Translations under genes and position numbers: made by a program
Assembly: GCA_001803565.1 (NCBI GenBank)
Contig: MHDQ01000031.1
Span: 1-34,317 of the forward strand
Direction of reading: 5' to 3'
From: Nitrospinae bacterium RIFCSPLOWO2_12_FULL_45_22
GTDB lineage: Bacteria > 2-12-FULL-45-22
DNA length: 34,317 nucleotides
Part shown: piece by piece, positions 16,913 to 24,783 of the stretch
How positions within the stretch are numbered: position 1 is the first letter of the stretch
How the letters are laid out: each line of letters opens with the position of its first letter
Notes under the pieces: model-generated
Databases searched by the model: none
What the model saw: only the letters and a program-made list of their open reading frames with translations
Told to the model about the DNA's origin: nothing

Positions 16913-17044
16913 TTGGGAGTGGCCAATACTGCTGTGCCCCACAACGTGGCCGAGGAGTTTGGGTTGGCCTTTGTGATCATTTTTAGATTATGCTTCATTG
17001 CTGGCGTCGCTCTTTCTTTAATGGGTGAACAGTTGCTCTCTTAA
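16913..17044 (+). pseudogene. Possible C-terminal relic of a membrane protein on the plus strand
   Basis: A plus-strand frame between TAG (16910-16912) and TAA (17042-17044) reads 43 codons: LGVANTAVPHNVAEEFGLAF, then VIIFRLCFIAGVALSLMG, then EQLLS. It looks like the end of a transporter-type membrane protein, with an amphipathic loop, a hydrophobic helix and a short tail. It overlaps the last 27 bases of the O-antigen ligase gene in antisense. No start codon or upstream portion is present. An open frame of this length can arise by chance, so this is tentative. It would account for part of the 166-base gap at 16852-17017, where I see nothing else. Confidence 0.25.
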
Positions 17045-18559
17045 CTCCTTTTTGGCCACCCTCTCCACAGCCGTTATTAATCCCATGAGAGACCAGACGT
17101 AGGGAAAATAGAATGCGGAGGAGAATAAAAAAGCGATAAGAACACCTACAAAGCCCAAAACCAACCCATAAAGTAAAGCGAACCACAATGCGTCCTCCAT
17201 CCTTCTCAGCATAGCAAGGGGACCTTTCAGGTGGAAGAACAGGAGAGACAGAAAAGAGGCCAGACCCAGGATTCCCGTTTCACCCAAGGTTTCCAGATAG
17301 ATATTGTTAACTACCTGGGGCATATGAGCCCCCTGTATCCAGGGGGGCATATTGGCCTCAGTGAACAATTCAGGTGAATTATAGAAGTAATTCATAAAAT
17401 AATTACCTACCCCTACTCCCAGGAAGGGATGTTTAAAGAACATGATCAAGGCTGCTCCCCACGAGACGAGCCTTTGAAAATTGGAGAAGTCATGCGGATT
17501 AAATATGGTGACAAACTGGTTCTTGAATACCCGGGTCAAGGTGGGAAAGGAAAGCAGATTCAACAGCACATGCAATAAGAAGAAAAGAAAAGAGACACCG
17601 ATGACCGCCGATACAAAGCTTTTCACTCCCGCCTGTCCGGAGAGAGAAGGCCTCCTACTTCTCTGCAATAGCCAGGCTAGACCAAATATTCCCGGCAGGG
17701 AAATTATCACTGTCCGGGAAAAGGTTACTATTATTCCTAGAGTGGTGATAGCAAACGAGGCGTTGAACCATCCTGGCCTGACAAAATACTTTCTATACAC
17801 AATGAGCACCAGACTAAGAGGAAGGATACTTAATAGGTAGGTAGCAAAAGGGGAGGGTTCAGTAAAAACCGATGTCCCTCTCATCAGATGCTTGAAATGG
17901 GTAAGATGTCCAGGAAATCTGGCATTCAACACATTGGATTCCACGGCATAGGGCAGAAAAAAATAACTTCCCACAAACTGATATATGGCAAAGGCAGCAG
18001 CTAAAGTAGCACTGAGCATCCACACGCCAATGGCTCTCTCTATATCCTTCCGCTCCCTCAACAGATTGACGGTTACATAATATGCCAGTATTCCCACCAA
18101 CATCCAGACCATCTGGGTAATGCTCTTATAAAAGGGTATGTTCCTGCCAAATGTAGTATATTTGGTGTAGTCAAGGGGGATATGATAAGACTGGAAAGTG
18201 GAGAGGACATTTATCAGCATAAAGATGAGTAAGGGAATATCGATTGGCGTGGTCACTAGTGCTGCATCTCTACTCTTAATTACTCCTGCCCGCAACACCA
18301 AGGTTATAATTAATATCAGAGTTAGAGCCTGGCTAGGCTGTACCGAAAACCTTACTACTTCCACCACCCCTAAACGGGTGAAGGGCAAAAAGAATATCAG
18401 CAAGAGAAAGACGAAATGAGGTTGGCAAAGCGAGAGGAGAAATACAGAAATTATGAAGACAGCCACCAGAAAATACAACCACTCTTCTGAAGCTATCGAG
18501 GCCCCTATCAGGCAACCAACTGGTATCGTTACCAGAAATTGATACCTGCTTACACCCAT
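17018..18559 (-). CDS. O-antigen ligase/polymerase family membrane protein (Wzy/WaaL-type)
   Basis: A 513-residue membrane protein with about 12 hydrophobic segments. It carries the landmarks of the Wzy_C/O-antigen ligase family: RGTSVFTEPSPFATYLL (about 227-243), TFSRTVII (279-286) and, after the large external loop, HPFLGVGVGNYF (377-388), then NNIYLETLGETGILGL (418-433). These enzymes polymerise undecaprenyl-diphosphate repeat units or ligate finished glycan to an acceptor on the outer face of the inner membrane. With the flippase at 5805-7307 this suggests a Wzx/Wzy-type pathway. Polymerase and ligase cannot be told apart by eye. The ATG at 18559 is preceded directly by GAAGGA. The gene follows the UPF0104 gene by 35 bases. 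Confidence 0.92.
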   Translation of the reverse strand: MGVSRYQFLVTIPVGCLIGASIASEEWLYFLVAVFIISVFLLSLCQPHFVFLLLIFFLPFTRLGVVEVVRFSVQPSQALTLILIITLVLRAGVIKSRDAALVTTPIDIPLLIFMLINVLSTFQSYHIPLDYTKYTTFGRNIPFYKSITQMVWMLVGILAYYVTVNLLRERKDIERAIGVWMLSATLAAAFAIYQFVGSYFFLPYAVESNVLNARFPGHLTHFKHLMRGTSVFTEPSPFATYLLSILPLSLVLIVYRKYFVRPGWFNASFAITTLGIIVTFSRTVIISLPGIFGLAWLLQRSRRPSLSGQAGVKSFVSAVIGVSFLFFLLHVLLNLLSFPTLTRVFKNQFVTIFNPHDFSNFQRLVSWGAALIMFFKHPFLGVGVGNYFMNYFYNSPELFTEANMPPWIQGAHMPQVVNNIYLETLGETGILGLASFLSLLFFHLKGPLAMLRRMEDALWFALLYGLVLGFVGVLIAFLFSSAFYFPYVWSLMGLITAVERVAKKELREQLFTH

Positions 18560-18594
18560 TCCTTCAGTTTCTTTTTCGGTTCCAGTTAATATAT

Positions 18595-19530
18595 CTACTC
18601 CAATTTTGCTATCCCTCTCAGGGCCATTCGTTTACTCAGGATGAAGAATAAGGGGCCGCCGATGAGCACATGGGGAAAAACCATAGTCACTATCCGGTAG
18701 AGGATAATAACCTTTAAGACCAGGAAAGGGGCAACCCCTGCCTTAATAAGCAGCCCTCCCATACTAATATCCCCCAGGCCCAATCCCCCTGGAATGCCGG
18801 ATAAGCGACCCACAATAAAACTGATCCAGAAGATGGTAAAGCTGGAGAAATACGTCAGAGACATGGAAAAGGCCTTACCGGAATATTGAAGCAATAGCGG
18901 CTGCAACAGGATGTTAATAACTACAGGCACAGAGCTCAGCAAAAACAATCTCATATTAGATATATACTGAACGATCTGATTGCTTATCTCCTCCATTTTT
19001 TCCTGTTGCAGTTCGAACTTGGCCATTATCCGGTCAATTTTCCCAGGGAAGAATTTCCTCTGCTGCAAGATCCAGTTGATTAGTTCCCGGTGATAGACAA
19101 GTCCCAGCATAATAACCAGGAGAAATGTTCCTACGATAGTTACCTTGGGGATCAAGCTATCTAAAAGCTGATTCTCGGCTACCAGCAACAGTATGAGGCT
19201 AACCAGGACAATCTGCCAAGAAGTATCAATGACTAACTCGAATACGGTGGCCAGAAGAGATTTCCAGGAGGATACTCCGGCAAACATCTCGCTTGCTATG
19301 GGTCGGATCGCTACATTGCCTGCCCGCAGGGGAGTAATATAGTTAGCAAACTGGGCTGTGCAAATAACCCAGAAAGAATTTAATAAAGATATCCTTTCCT
19401 TCAGGTATCCTAAGAATATCTTGTAACGCCAACCCATCAACCATACCGATAGGAGATTAATTGCCACGGCGATAATTATATAACTCCCTTCCCTCAAGCC
19501 GTTGAGCGTCAGGAGCCAATCCGCTATCAC
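18595..19530 (-). CDS. UPF0104/AglD-like lysylphosphatidylglycerol synthase TM-region protein
   Basis: A 311-residue membrane protein with about seven or eight transmembrane segments. Family landmarks are GWRYKIFLGYL near the N-terminus, QFANYITPLRAGNVAIRP (about 60-77), and GRLSGIPGGLGLGDISMGGLL followed by ILYRIVTMVFP in the C-terminal half. This matches the PF03706 family, seen in the flippase domain of MprF, in archaeal AglD and in many glycan loci, where such proteins are suspected to flip or handle polyprenyl-linked sugars. It lacks a C-terminal synthase domain. The start is a GTG at 19530, with GGGAAAGAG upstream. It lies between asnB and the O-antigen ligase gene, consistent with handling of lipid-linked sugar at the membrane. 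Confidence 0.87.
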   Translation of the reverse strand: MIADWLLTLNGLREGSYIIIAVAINLLSVWLMGWRYKIFLGYLKERISLLNSFWVICTAQFANYITPLRAGNVAIRPIASEMFAGVSSWKSLLATVFELVIDTSWQIVLVSLILLLVAENQLLDSLIPKVTIVGTFLLVIMLGLVYHRELINWILQQRKFFPGKIDRIMAKFELQQEKMEEISNQIVQYISNMRLFLLSSVPVVINILLQPLLLQYSGKAFSMSLTYFSSFTIFWISFIVGRLSGIPGGLGLGDISMGGLLIKAGVAPFLVLKVIILYRIVTMVFPHVLIGGPLFFILSKRMALRGIAKLE

Positions 19531-19555
19531 TGTCTCTTTCCCTTAATTATCCTTA

Positions 19556-21442
19556 TTAATCCCCATCAAGGTATTCCCGGCACCACAAGTCAAAGACTAA
19601 TAACATCCAAAGCACCTGATTATGATTTCTCTGGAGATAGCGATGTTCCTCTATCATTTTCTGGATGCCTTTGTAGTTAAAGAGGCCTCGTTCCTTTACG
19701 CGTATTTCGGTGAGAGTATCATGCAGCAGCTCTAATAATTCATTGGTAATCCAATTCTTCATGGGGCAGGAAAACCCTTGCTTCGGTCTATTTATAATCT
19801 CCTGGGGCAATAAATCAGCTACCGCTTTTTTCAATATATACTTACCTTCCCATCTCCTTAACTTCAAATCGGAAGGAATGGAAGCTATGAATTCTACCAG
19901 TTCATGATCCAGGAAAGGAACTCTCACCTCCAGGGAATGAGCCATACTCATCGTATCTACCTTGGCTAACTGTATCCCGTTTAAAGTAGTCATAATATCT
20001 ACATAGAGTTCCCTGTCCAGCCAGTCACCATCTGCTTCCTCAAAGTAAGGAGCGATATCCTGGAAATAGTCACTTCCAGCCAGTTCTCCCTTAAAATAAT
20101 CGGAATAAAGAGCCTCCCGGTCCTCATCGGTTAAAAAAGTTATCCAGCGAAAGTGACCCATCCGGGGAGAGAAACCGTATCCCTCCACGAACTTTTTGAT
20201 TACATTCACCAACCCCCTTTTCCGGGGGCGGGAGGGAAAAAAACTGATCAAGGTACCGCCCAACTGCCGCAGAGGCATGGGAACTTTCTGGTAAAACCTA
20301 TCGATATACTGAGCAAGATACATATCATAACCGGCCAGAAGTTCATCGGCGCCGTCTCCCGAGAGAGCAACGGTAACCGACTCCCGGGCTAATTTCGATA
20401 CCAGGTAAGTAGGGATAGCCGAAGATTCACCCATAGGCTCATCCATGCTGGATATAACCTCTTTCGCTAAATCAACGATATCAGGTTGAACGATCAACCA
20501 ATGATGATCCACACCTAACTGTCTCGATACTAATTGCGAGAATTCCAATTCGCTAAAGGACTTATCCTGGAACCCTATGGAGAAAGTCTTGGTCGGCCTC
20601 CTGACCAATTGGCTCATAAGGGCAACGATAGTGCTGGAGTCAAGCCCCCCGCTCAAGAAGGCGCCTAAAGGGACATCGCTTATCAACCGTCTCCGGACTG
20701 ATTCTTCTAGTCTATGCCGCAGTTCCTCGACATAATATTCCTCTTTTCGCCGGGTAGAGGAATCGAAGCTGAGACGCCAATATCTCTCAACAGATACCTT
20801 TCCTCCCTCTTCTATTGTTAGTAGATGCCCCGGCAACACCTTCTTTATGCTTTTAAACATCGTCCGGGGCCCTGGAAAATACGTAAAGCGAAAGAACCCG
20901 TCCAGGGCCAAGAAATCGAGCTGGCGTTCTATAAATTTATTCTGCAACAGGGATCTCAACTCTGAGCTGAAGACAAATTCATCCTTACCGATGAAATAAT
21001 AGAGGGGTTTAATACCCAGTCTATCCCGGGCTAAGAGGATCCTCTTTCTCGGTTTATCCCAGATGGCAAAGGAGAACATGCCGTTTAATTTATTAACACA
21101 CTCGTCTCCGTAATCCTCATAGAGATGAATGATTACCTCAGTATCGCTCCGGGTAACCAGGCAGTGGCCATTCTCAATTAGCATCTCCCGCAATTCTTTA
21201 TAATTGTATATCTGGCCATTGAAGACAATCCAGACGGTCTGATACTCGTTAGCCATGGGCTGGTGTCCCCCTCCAAGATCGATGATGCTCAGGCGCCGAT
21301 GCCCCAGGCCAACATTATCTTCTATTAGCAGACCCTCTCCATCCGGACCGCGGTGGGCAAGTGCCTTGGTCATTAGTATAATCAACTCCTCTTCTACCGG
21401 ATACTCGGAGTTGAAATTAAATATCCCACAGATGCCGCACAT
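19556..21442 (-). CDS. asnB: Asparagine synthase (glutamine-hydrolysing), glycan-locus type
   Basis: A full-length 628-residue class II amidotransferase. It begins MCGICGIF, where Cys2 is the glutaminase nucleophile after Met removal. RGPDG (31-35) and NGQIYN (75-80) complete the glutaminase site. The synthetase domain has the PP-loop SGGLDSS (264-270), SIGFQDKSFSELEF, and SGDGADELLAGYD for acceptor binding. It can amidate a carboxylate using ammonia channelled from glutamine with ATP cleavage to AMP. In polysaccharide loci such enzymes may amidate uronic acids, and the neighbouring Gfo/Idh/MocA dehydrogenase fits that. A plain housekeeping asparagine synthase is the alternative. AGG lies shortly before the ATG at 21442. 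The gene follows the SPASM radical SAM gene by 28 bases. Confidence 0.93.
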   Translation of the reverse strand: MCGICGIFNFNSEYPVEEELIILMTKALAHRGPDGEGLLIEDNVGLGHRRLSIIDLGGGHQPMANEYQTVWIVFNGQIYNYKELREMLIENGHCLVTRSDTEVIIHLYEDYGDECVNKLNGMFSFAIWDKPRKRILLARDRLGIKPLYYFIGKDEFVFSSELRSLLQNKFIERQLDFLALDGFFRFTYFPGPRTMFKSIKKVLPGHLLTIEEGGKVSVERYWRLSFDSSTRRKEEYYVEELRHRLEESVRRRLISDVPLGAFLSGGLDSSTIVALMSQLVRRPTKTFSIGFQDKSFSELEFSQLVSRQLGVDHHWLIVQPDIVDLAKEVISSMDEPMGESSAIPTYLVSKLARESVTVALSGDGADELLAGYDMYLAQYIDRFYQKVPMPLRQLGGTLISFFPSRPRKRGLVNVIKKFVEGYGFSPRMGHFRWITFLTDEDREALYSDYFKGELAGSDYFQDIAPYFEEADGDWLDRELYVDIMTTLNGIQLAKVDTMSMAHSLEVRVPFLDHELVEFIASIPSDLKLRRWEGKYILKKAVADLLPQEIINRPKQGFSCPMKNWITNELLELLHDTLTEIRVKERGLFNYKGIQKMIEEHRYLQRNHNQVLWMLLVFDLWCREYLDGD

Positions 21443-21470
21443 TGCTTAACCTATCCTTTTCAACTGTATC

Positions 21471-22586
21471 TCAGCTTATTCTCTCCATATACAGACAAGT
21501 CTCACAGATGGGCAGGAGATTATTCTCCAATAGGTGCTTTCTAAACTCTCTGTATTTCTGGTTATTCCATATCTCCTCGAAGGAAGAATTGAGAAGATTG
21601 CCAAAACTTTCCCTCACCGCATAGCAGTGAAAGACATCACCTCTCCAGTCAACCCGACTATTGAAAAGAGCCCGGCAGAAATATCGGCCCTCCTTACGCA
21701 GTCTACGGTGATAACAGGCAGACAATTCCTCCCTTAAAAAGCGAGGTAGATAATAGACTGCCACCCCCGCTCGGTCACCTTCCCTCTCCGCTGCTTTGAG
21801 AGACGACTCCAGCTCGGTAAAAGAATACCCTCGCTCTGCCTGCTCACTACAATTCAGAGAAAAGGCTTCCCGGGATAGACCGAGAATTCGTTCTGAGGAA
21901 AGGATATCCTCCTCCACATACTTCCTCTCGTATTCAAAGATGACATTATCAAAACCCAACTCGTTGGCTAAAGATACTATGCTCGCCAGATAGGGGAGAT
22001 TCTGCCTGGTTATCACACATACTATATAGACCATGAAATGCTGGCTCATAAGCTGAATCGCCTCTATAGTCCGATCATAGGCTATCCTTGACCTCCTTAT
22101 AGAATTATGCAGCTCTTTCGTTCCGTCCAGAGATACTCCTATAGCCTCTATGTTATTATTTTTCTTTAAATGTTCTATATTGGATCCATCGATCAGGGTT
22201 CCATTGGTAGTCAGATGGACCGAGACCTTCCTGACCCTTAACATATCCAGCAGATCAAAAATATCCTTCCGGAGGAATATTTCACCTCCTATCAGGGTTA
22301 CTTTTTTCAGAGAAGGCAGATTATCCAGTATGACCCTTATCTTGTCCACGGACAATTCCTGGGAGTTGGCCATCGATTCCTTTTTGAAGTAACACATTCG
22401 ACAGCTTAAATTGCATCTGGCCGTGGGTTCAAAGACAAAGGTTTTGGGCAAAGGCAATCGGAAATCCTTGGATAACCAGGCATATTTAACTCTATCCGAG
22501 AAGGTCCTCACCCTTATGTAATTACCGCGGAAAAGATTATACATCCCCATCCGGGACAGGAGTCGCAGGATAATTCTTCTTCTCAA
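21471..22586 (-). CDS. Radical SAM/SPASM-domain protein
   Basis: A 371-residue protein. The radical SAM cluster motif is ARCNLSCRMC (C58, C62, C65), followed by TLIGGEIFLRKD, the GGE-type SAM-binding stretch, and HLTTNGTLID. The C-terminal region holds further cysteines in a SPASM-like arrangement (about C291, C304, C321, C361, C364), ending ICETCLYME, to bind auxiliary 4Fe-4S clusters. SPASM proteins include peptide maturases, sulfatase-maturing enzymes and dehydrogenases such as BtrN. In polysaccharide loci related proteins occur with unknown substrates. No precursor peptide gene is visible nearby. The start is a TTG at 22586, with GAGGAA five bases upstream and a TTGA overlap with the upstream gene stop. 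Its job in sugar or lipid oxidation is inferred. Confidence 0.9.
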   Translation of the reverse strand: MRRRIILRLLSRMGMYNLFRGNYIRVRTFSDRVKYAWLSKDFRLPLPKTFVFEPTARCNLSCRMCYFKKESMANSQELSVDKIRVILDNLPSLKKVTLIGGEIFLRKDIFDLLDMLRVRKVSVHLTTNGTLIDGSNIEHLKKNNNIEAIGVSLDGTKELHNSIRRSRIAYDRTIEAIQLMSQHFMVYIVCVITRQNLPYLASIVSLANELGFDNVIFEYERKYVEEDILSSERILGLSREAFSLNCSEQAERGYSFTELESSLKAAEREGDRAGVAVYYLPRFLREELSACYHRRLRKEGRYFCRALFNSRVDWRGDVFHCYAVRESFGNLLNSSFEEIWNNQKYREFRKHLLENNLLPICETCLYMERIS

Positions 22587-23620
22587 TTTGATTCCTCTTT
22601 AAGGGAGATAGTCCTCCCTTGCTGGCACGATTCATATATACCTAAGGCTATCTCTAACGCTTTCCTGCCTTCCTCTCCTTTGACAAGAGGTTCCCTATCC
22701 TGTTTCACCGCTTCCACCATATCGGCGAGTTGTTTCTCAATCGTGCCTCGGGGCCAGGGAAGAAAGGAGAAAAACCTTGATCGTAGTATTGAGATGAGTC
22801 TATCCCGATAAGAATTGCTACCCAGGTAGTAGCCAACTATTCGGTTATCGTCCACTATTACGGACCCTTTATCACCATGGATTTCTATCCTGTCCGGAAG
22901 GCGGGAGGGCACGCTCGTAGTTGCCTTCACTATCCCCATCGCCCCCGACCGAAATCCAATTATTCCCAGGGCCAGATCTTCTGTTTCTATCCGATGGGTC
23001 AAGGTAGCTACCTTGCCCTGCACAAAATCCACCGGTCCCATAATCCACTGAAGAACATCTATCAGATGAATGGCTTGAATCATCAACACTCCTCCACCAG
23101 CATGGGCTTGGCTTTTCCGCCACCCCCCTGAACTGTCATAGTAGCCTTGGGTTCGGGGCCATTTCAGAGATACGCTGCCTAGAATCAATCTTCCTAAATG
23201 ACCGCTATCCACTAACCTCTTAATCCTGACGATCGCCCCGTTAAAACGATACTGAGAGATTACTGTCAGCTTTACCCCATTTACGCTATAGGCATCGATT
23301 AGAGCGGTAGCTTTCTCCAGGGAGATATCTATAGGCTTCTCTACGATGATGTGCTTTTTGGCGCGAGCCGCTCTTATCCCCAAATCGGCGTGTAGATGAT
23401 TGACAGTTACGATGTCCACAATATCTATTTCCTCATCCTCCAGCATCCGGTCATAATCAGAATAGGCCGAGAGCCCAAACCTCCGGGCGAAGGAATCAGC
23501 TCTTTCCATGCTACGGCTGTAAACAGCACACAATCCAGCATCTCTGATCTTCCCGATGGCCTGAGCATGCTCAACAGCTATGTTTCCTGTTCCGGCCAGG
23601 GCAATACGAACCTTTTTCAT
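22583..23620 (-). CDS. Gfo/Idh/MocA-family NAD(P)-dependent sugar dehydrogenase
   Basis: A 345-residue oxidoreductase. The N-terminal Rossmann fold has ALAGTGNIAVEHAQAI (7-22). IIVEKPIDI (91-99) carries the family EKP catalytic lysine. The C-terminal domain contains RFNGAIVRIKRLVDSGHLG and GGGVLMIQAIHLIDVL (175-190), with the catalytic-site histidine at about 185. The latter pattern is like the WlbA/WbpB group, which oxidises UDP-N-acetyl-glucuronic-type sugars at C3 on the way to diamino-uronic acids. The exact substrate is not proven, and no partner aminotransferase or acetyltransferase is in the window. Its neighbours, a GT4 gene 3 bases upstream and a SPASM radical SAM gene overlapping downstream, place it in precursor modification. 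Confidence 0.9.
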   Translation of the reverse strand: MKKVRIALAGTGNIAVEHAQAIGKIRDAGLCAVYSRSMERADSFARRFGLSAYSDYDRMLEDEEIDIVDIVTVNHLHADLGIRAARAKKHIIVEKPIDISLEKATALIDAYSVNGVKLTVISQYRFNGAIVRIKRLVDSGHLGRLILGSVSLKWPRTQGYYDSSGGWRKSQAHAGGGVLMIQAIHLIDVLQWIMGPVDFVQGKVATLTHRIETEDLALGIIGFRSGAMGIVKATTSVPSRLPDRIEIHGDKGSVIVDDNRIVGYYLGSNSYRDRLISILRSRFFSFLPWPRGTIEKQLADMVEAVKQDREPLVKGEEGRKALEIALGIYESCQQGRTISLKEESN

Positions 23621-23622
23621 CG

Positions 23623-24783
23623 CTAAGAATCCCCTTCCTCCTTTAACCTTTGATAAAGCTGCATTGTTTCCTCTACTAGCTTCTCCCGGTTGAACTGCCT
23701 GGCAGATTGAAAATTATTTCGAGAAATAGATTCCCTTAATGCTTTATCGCTCAGGAGACGGATCACTGAACTGGCTATAGCCTCACTGGACCGGGGGGCG
23801 ATTAGAAGGCCATTCTTTTCATCTTCAATCAGGTCTCTAAGTCCTCCCACATGGGTAGCAATGATGGGAAGACCGTAACTCATAGCCTCTATGACTGTTA
23901 CTCCCAGCCCTTCGATCAGGGAAGGCAATATAAATAAATCTACCTCCCGATACAAGGAATGTACTCTCTCCGGAGGCAGCATATTATAGAAAATAAAATT
24001 GTTTCTTAACTTTAACCGGTCACATTCATATAGCATTCTGTCCTGAATCTGACCCACAACGATAAACTTTATATTCTTATATTCCTGGATAATCTGAGGA
24101 GCCGCCTTGATTAGATAATAGATGCCCTTGCGCTGCAGGTTACGGCCCACCAACAATAAGCGGTAAGCACCATCTTCCCTTTCCCGGATAGGAGTTTTAT
24201 TCTCTGGAAAGTGCGGTATCGCTTTGTATATTTTGTGAATTTTCCTTGGGGGCAGCTTATATGCCTTGACAATCGCCTCTCCAGTTGCTTGGCTATTGGT
24301 AATCAAGGCATCATAGTAATGGAGCATCCACCTCTCGAAAGTTTTAGTAAAATGATTATAAAGATACCTTCTCCACCAATCGTTCCTGTACTCTTTAAAG
24401 AAATAGAAGGGATTAAAGCTACTAACAGCAAAATAATAATCGTTTACGCTTCCCACCGTGGGGATCGCTAATCTCTTCGCCCCTAGGGCCCCCTGCCGGG
24501 CATCAAGGCTATGGAAGATATCAAAGCCGTAACTCTCCTGCAGGTTAAGTATCCTTCTAAACAACCTCAGATTGAACGATGCCCAATGCGAGTGAGTAGG
24601 GTCCCATTTGAAGGGAGGGAGATAGATATACTCAAATCTTTCGACCTTAAACATTGGTTTCTCGTTGCAGACCAAGACAACTTCATATCCTCTCTCTATC
24701 AACCCCTCCACCAGATTATTGGTGTACAGGCCTATACCGCTAAAACGGCTAAAATACTGGTCGGAAACCAGACATATTCTCAT
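23623..24783 (-). CDS. Glycosyltransferase family 4 (GT-B fold)
   Basis: A 386-residue retaining glycosyltransferase. The N-terminal domain starts MRICLVSDQYFSRFSGIGLY, with the glycine-rich acceptor loop. The C-terminal domain has LLVGRNLQRKGIYYLIKAA for nucleotide-sugar binding and the EX7E motif EGLGVTVIE (about 291-299), followed by GLPIIATHVGGL. It is soluble, with likely peripheral membrane contact. It transfers an unknown sugar to the lipid-linked glycan in the cytoplasm. Its ATG overlaps the stop of the preceding PMT-like gene (TAATG), a sign of translational coupling. It is only distantly similar to the GT4 at 79-1383 and lacks that protein's hydrophobic insert. Confidence 0.92.
   Translation of the reverse strand: MRICLVSDQYFSRFSGIGLYTNNLVEGLIERGYEVVLVCNEKPMFKVERFEYIYLPPFKWDPTHSHWASFNLRLFRRILNLQESYGFDIFHSLDARQGALGAKRLAIPTVGSVNDYYFAVSSFNPFYFFKEYRNDWWRRYLYNHFTKTFERWMLHYYDALITNSQATGEAIVKAYKLPPRKIHKIYKAIPHFPENKTPIREREDGAYRLLLVGRNLQRKGIYYLIKAAPQIIQEYKNIKFIVVGQIQDRMLYECDRLKLRNNFIFYNMLPPERVHSLYREVDLFILPSLIEGLGVTVIEAMSYGLPIIATHVGGLRDLIEDEKNGLLIAPRSSEAIASSVIRLLSDKALRESISRNNFQSARQFNREKLVEETMQLYQRLKEEGDS

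Noticed and set aside
19556-22586. AsnB plus SPASM radical SAM as a peptide natural product (lasso or sactipeptide-type) cluster
   Set aside because: AsnB is full length with an intact glutaminase domain, and I see no precursor peptide, leader protease or RiPP recognition domain. The surrounding genes are glycan enzymes.
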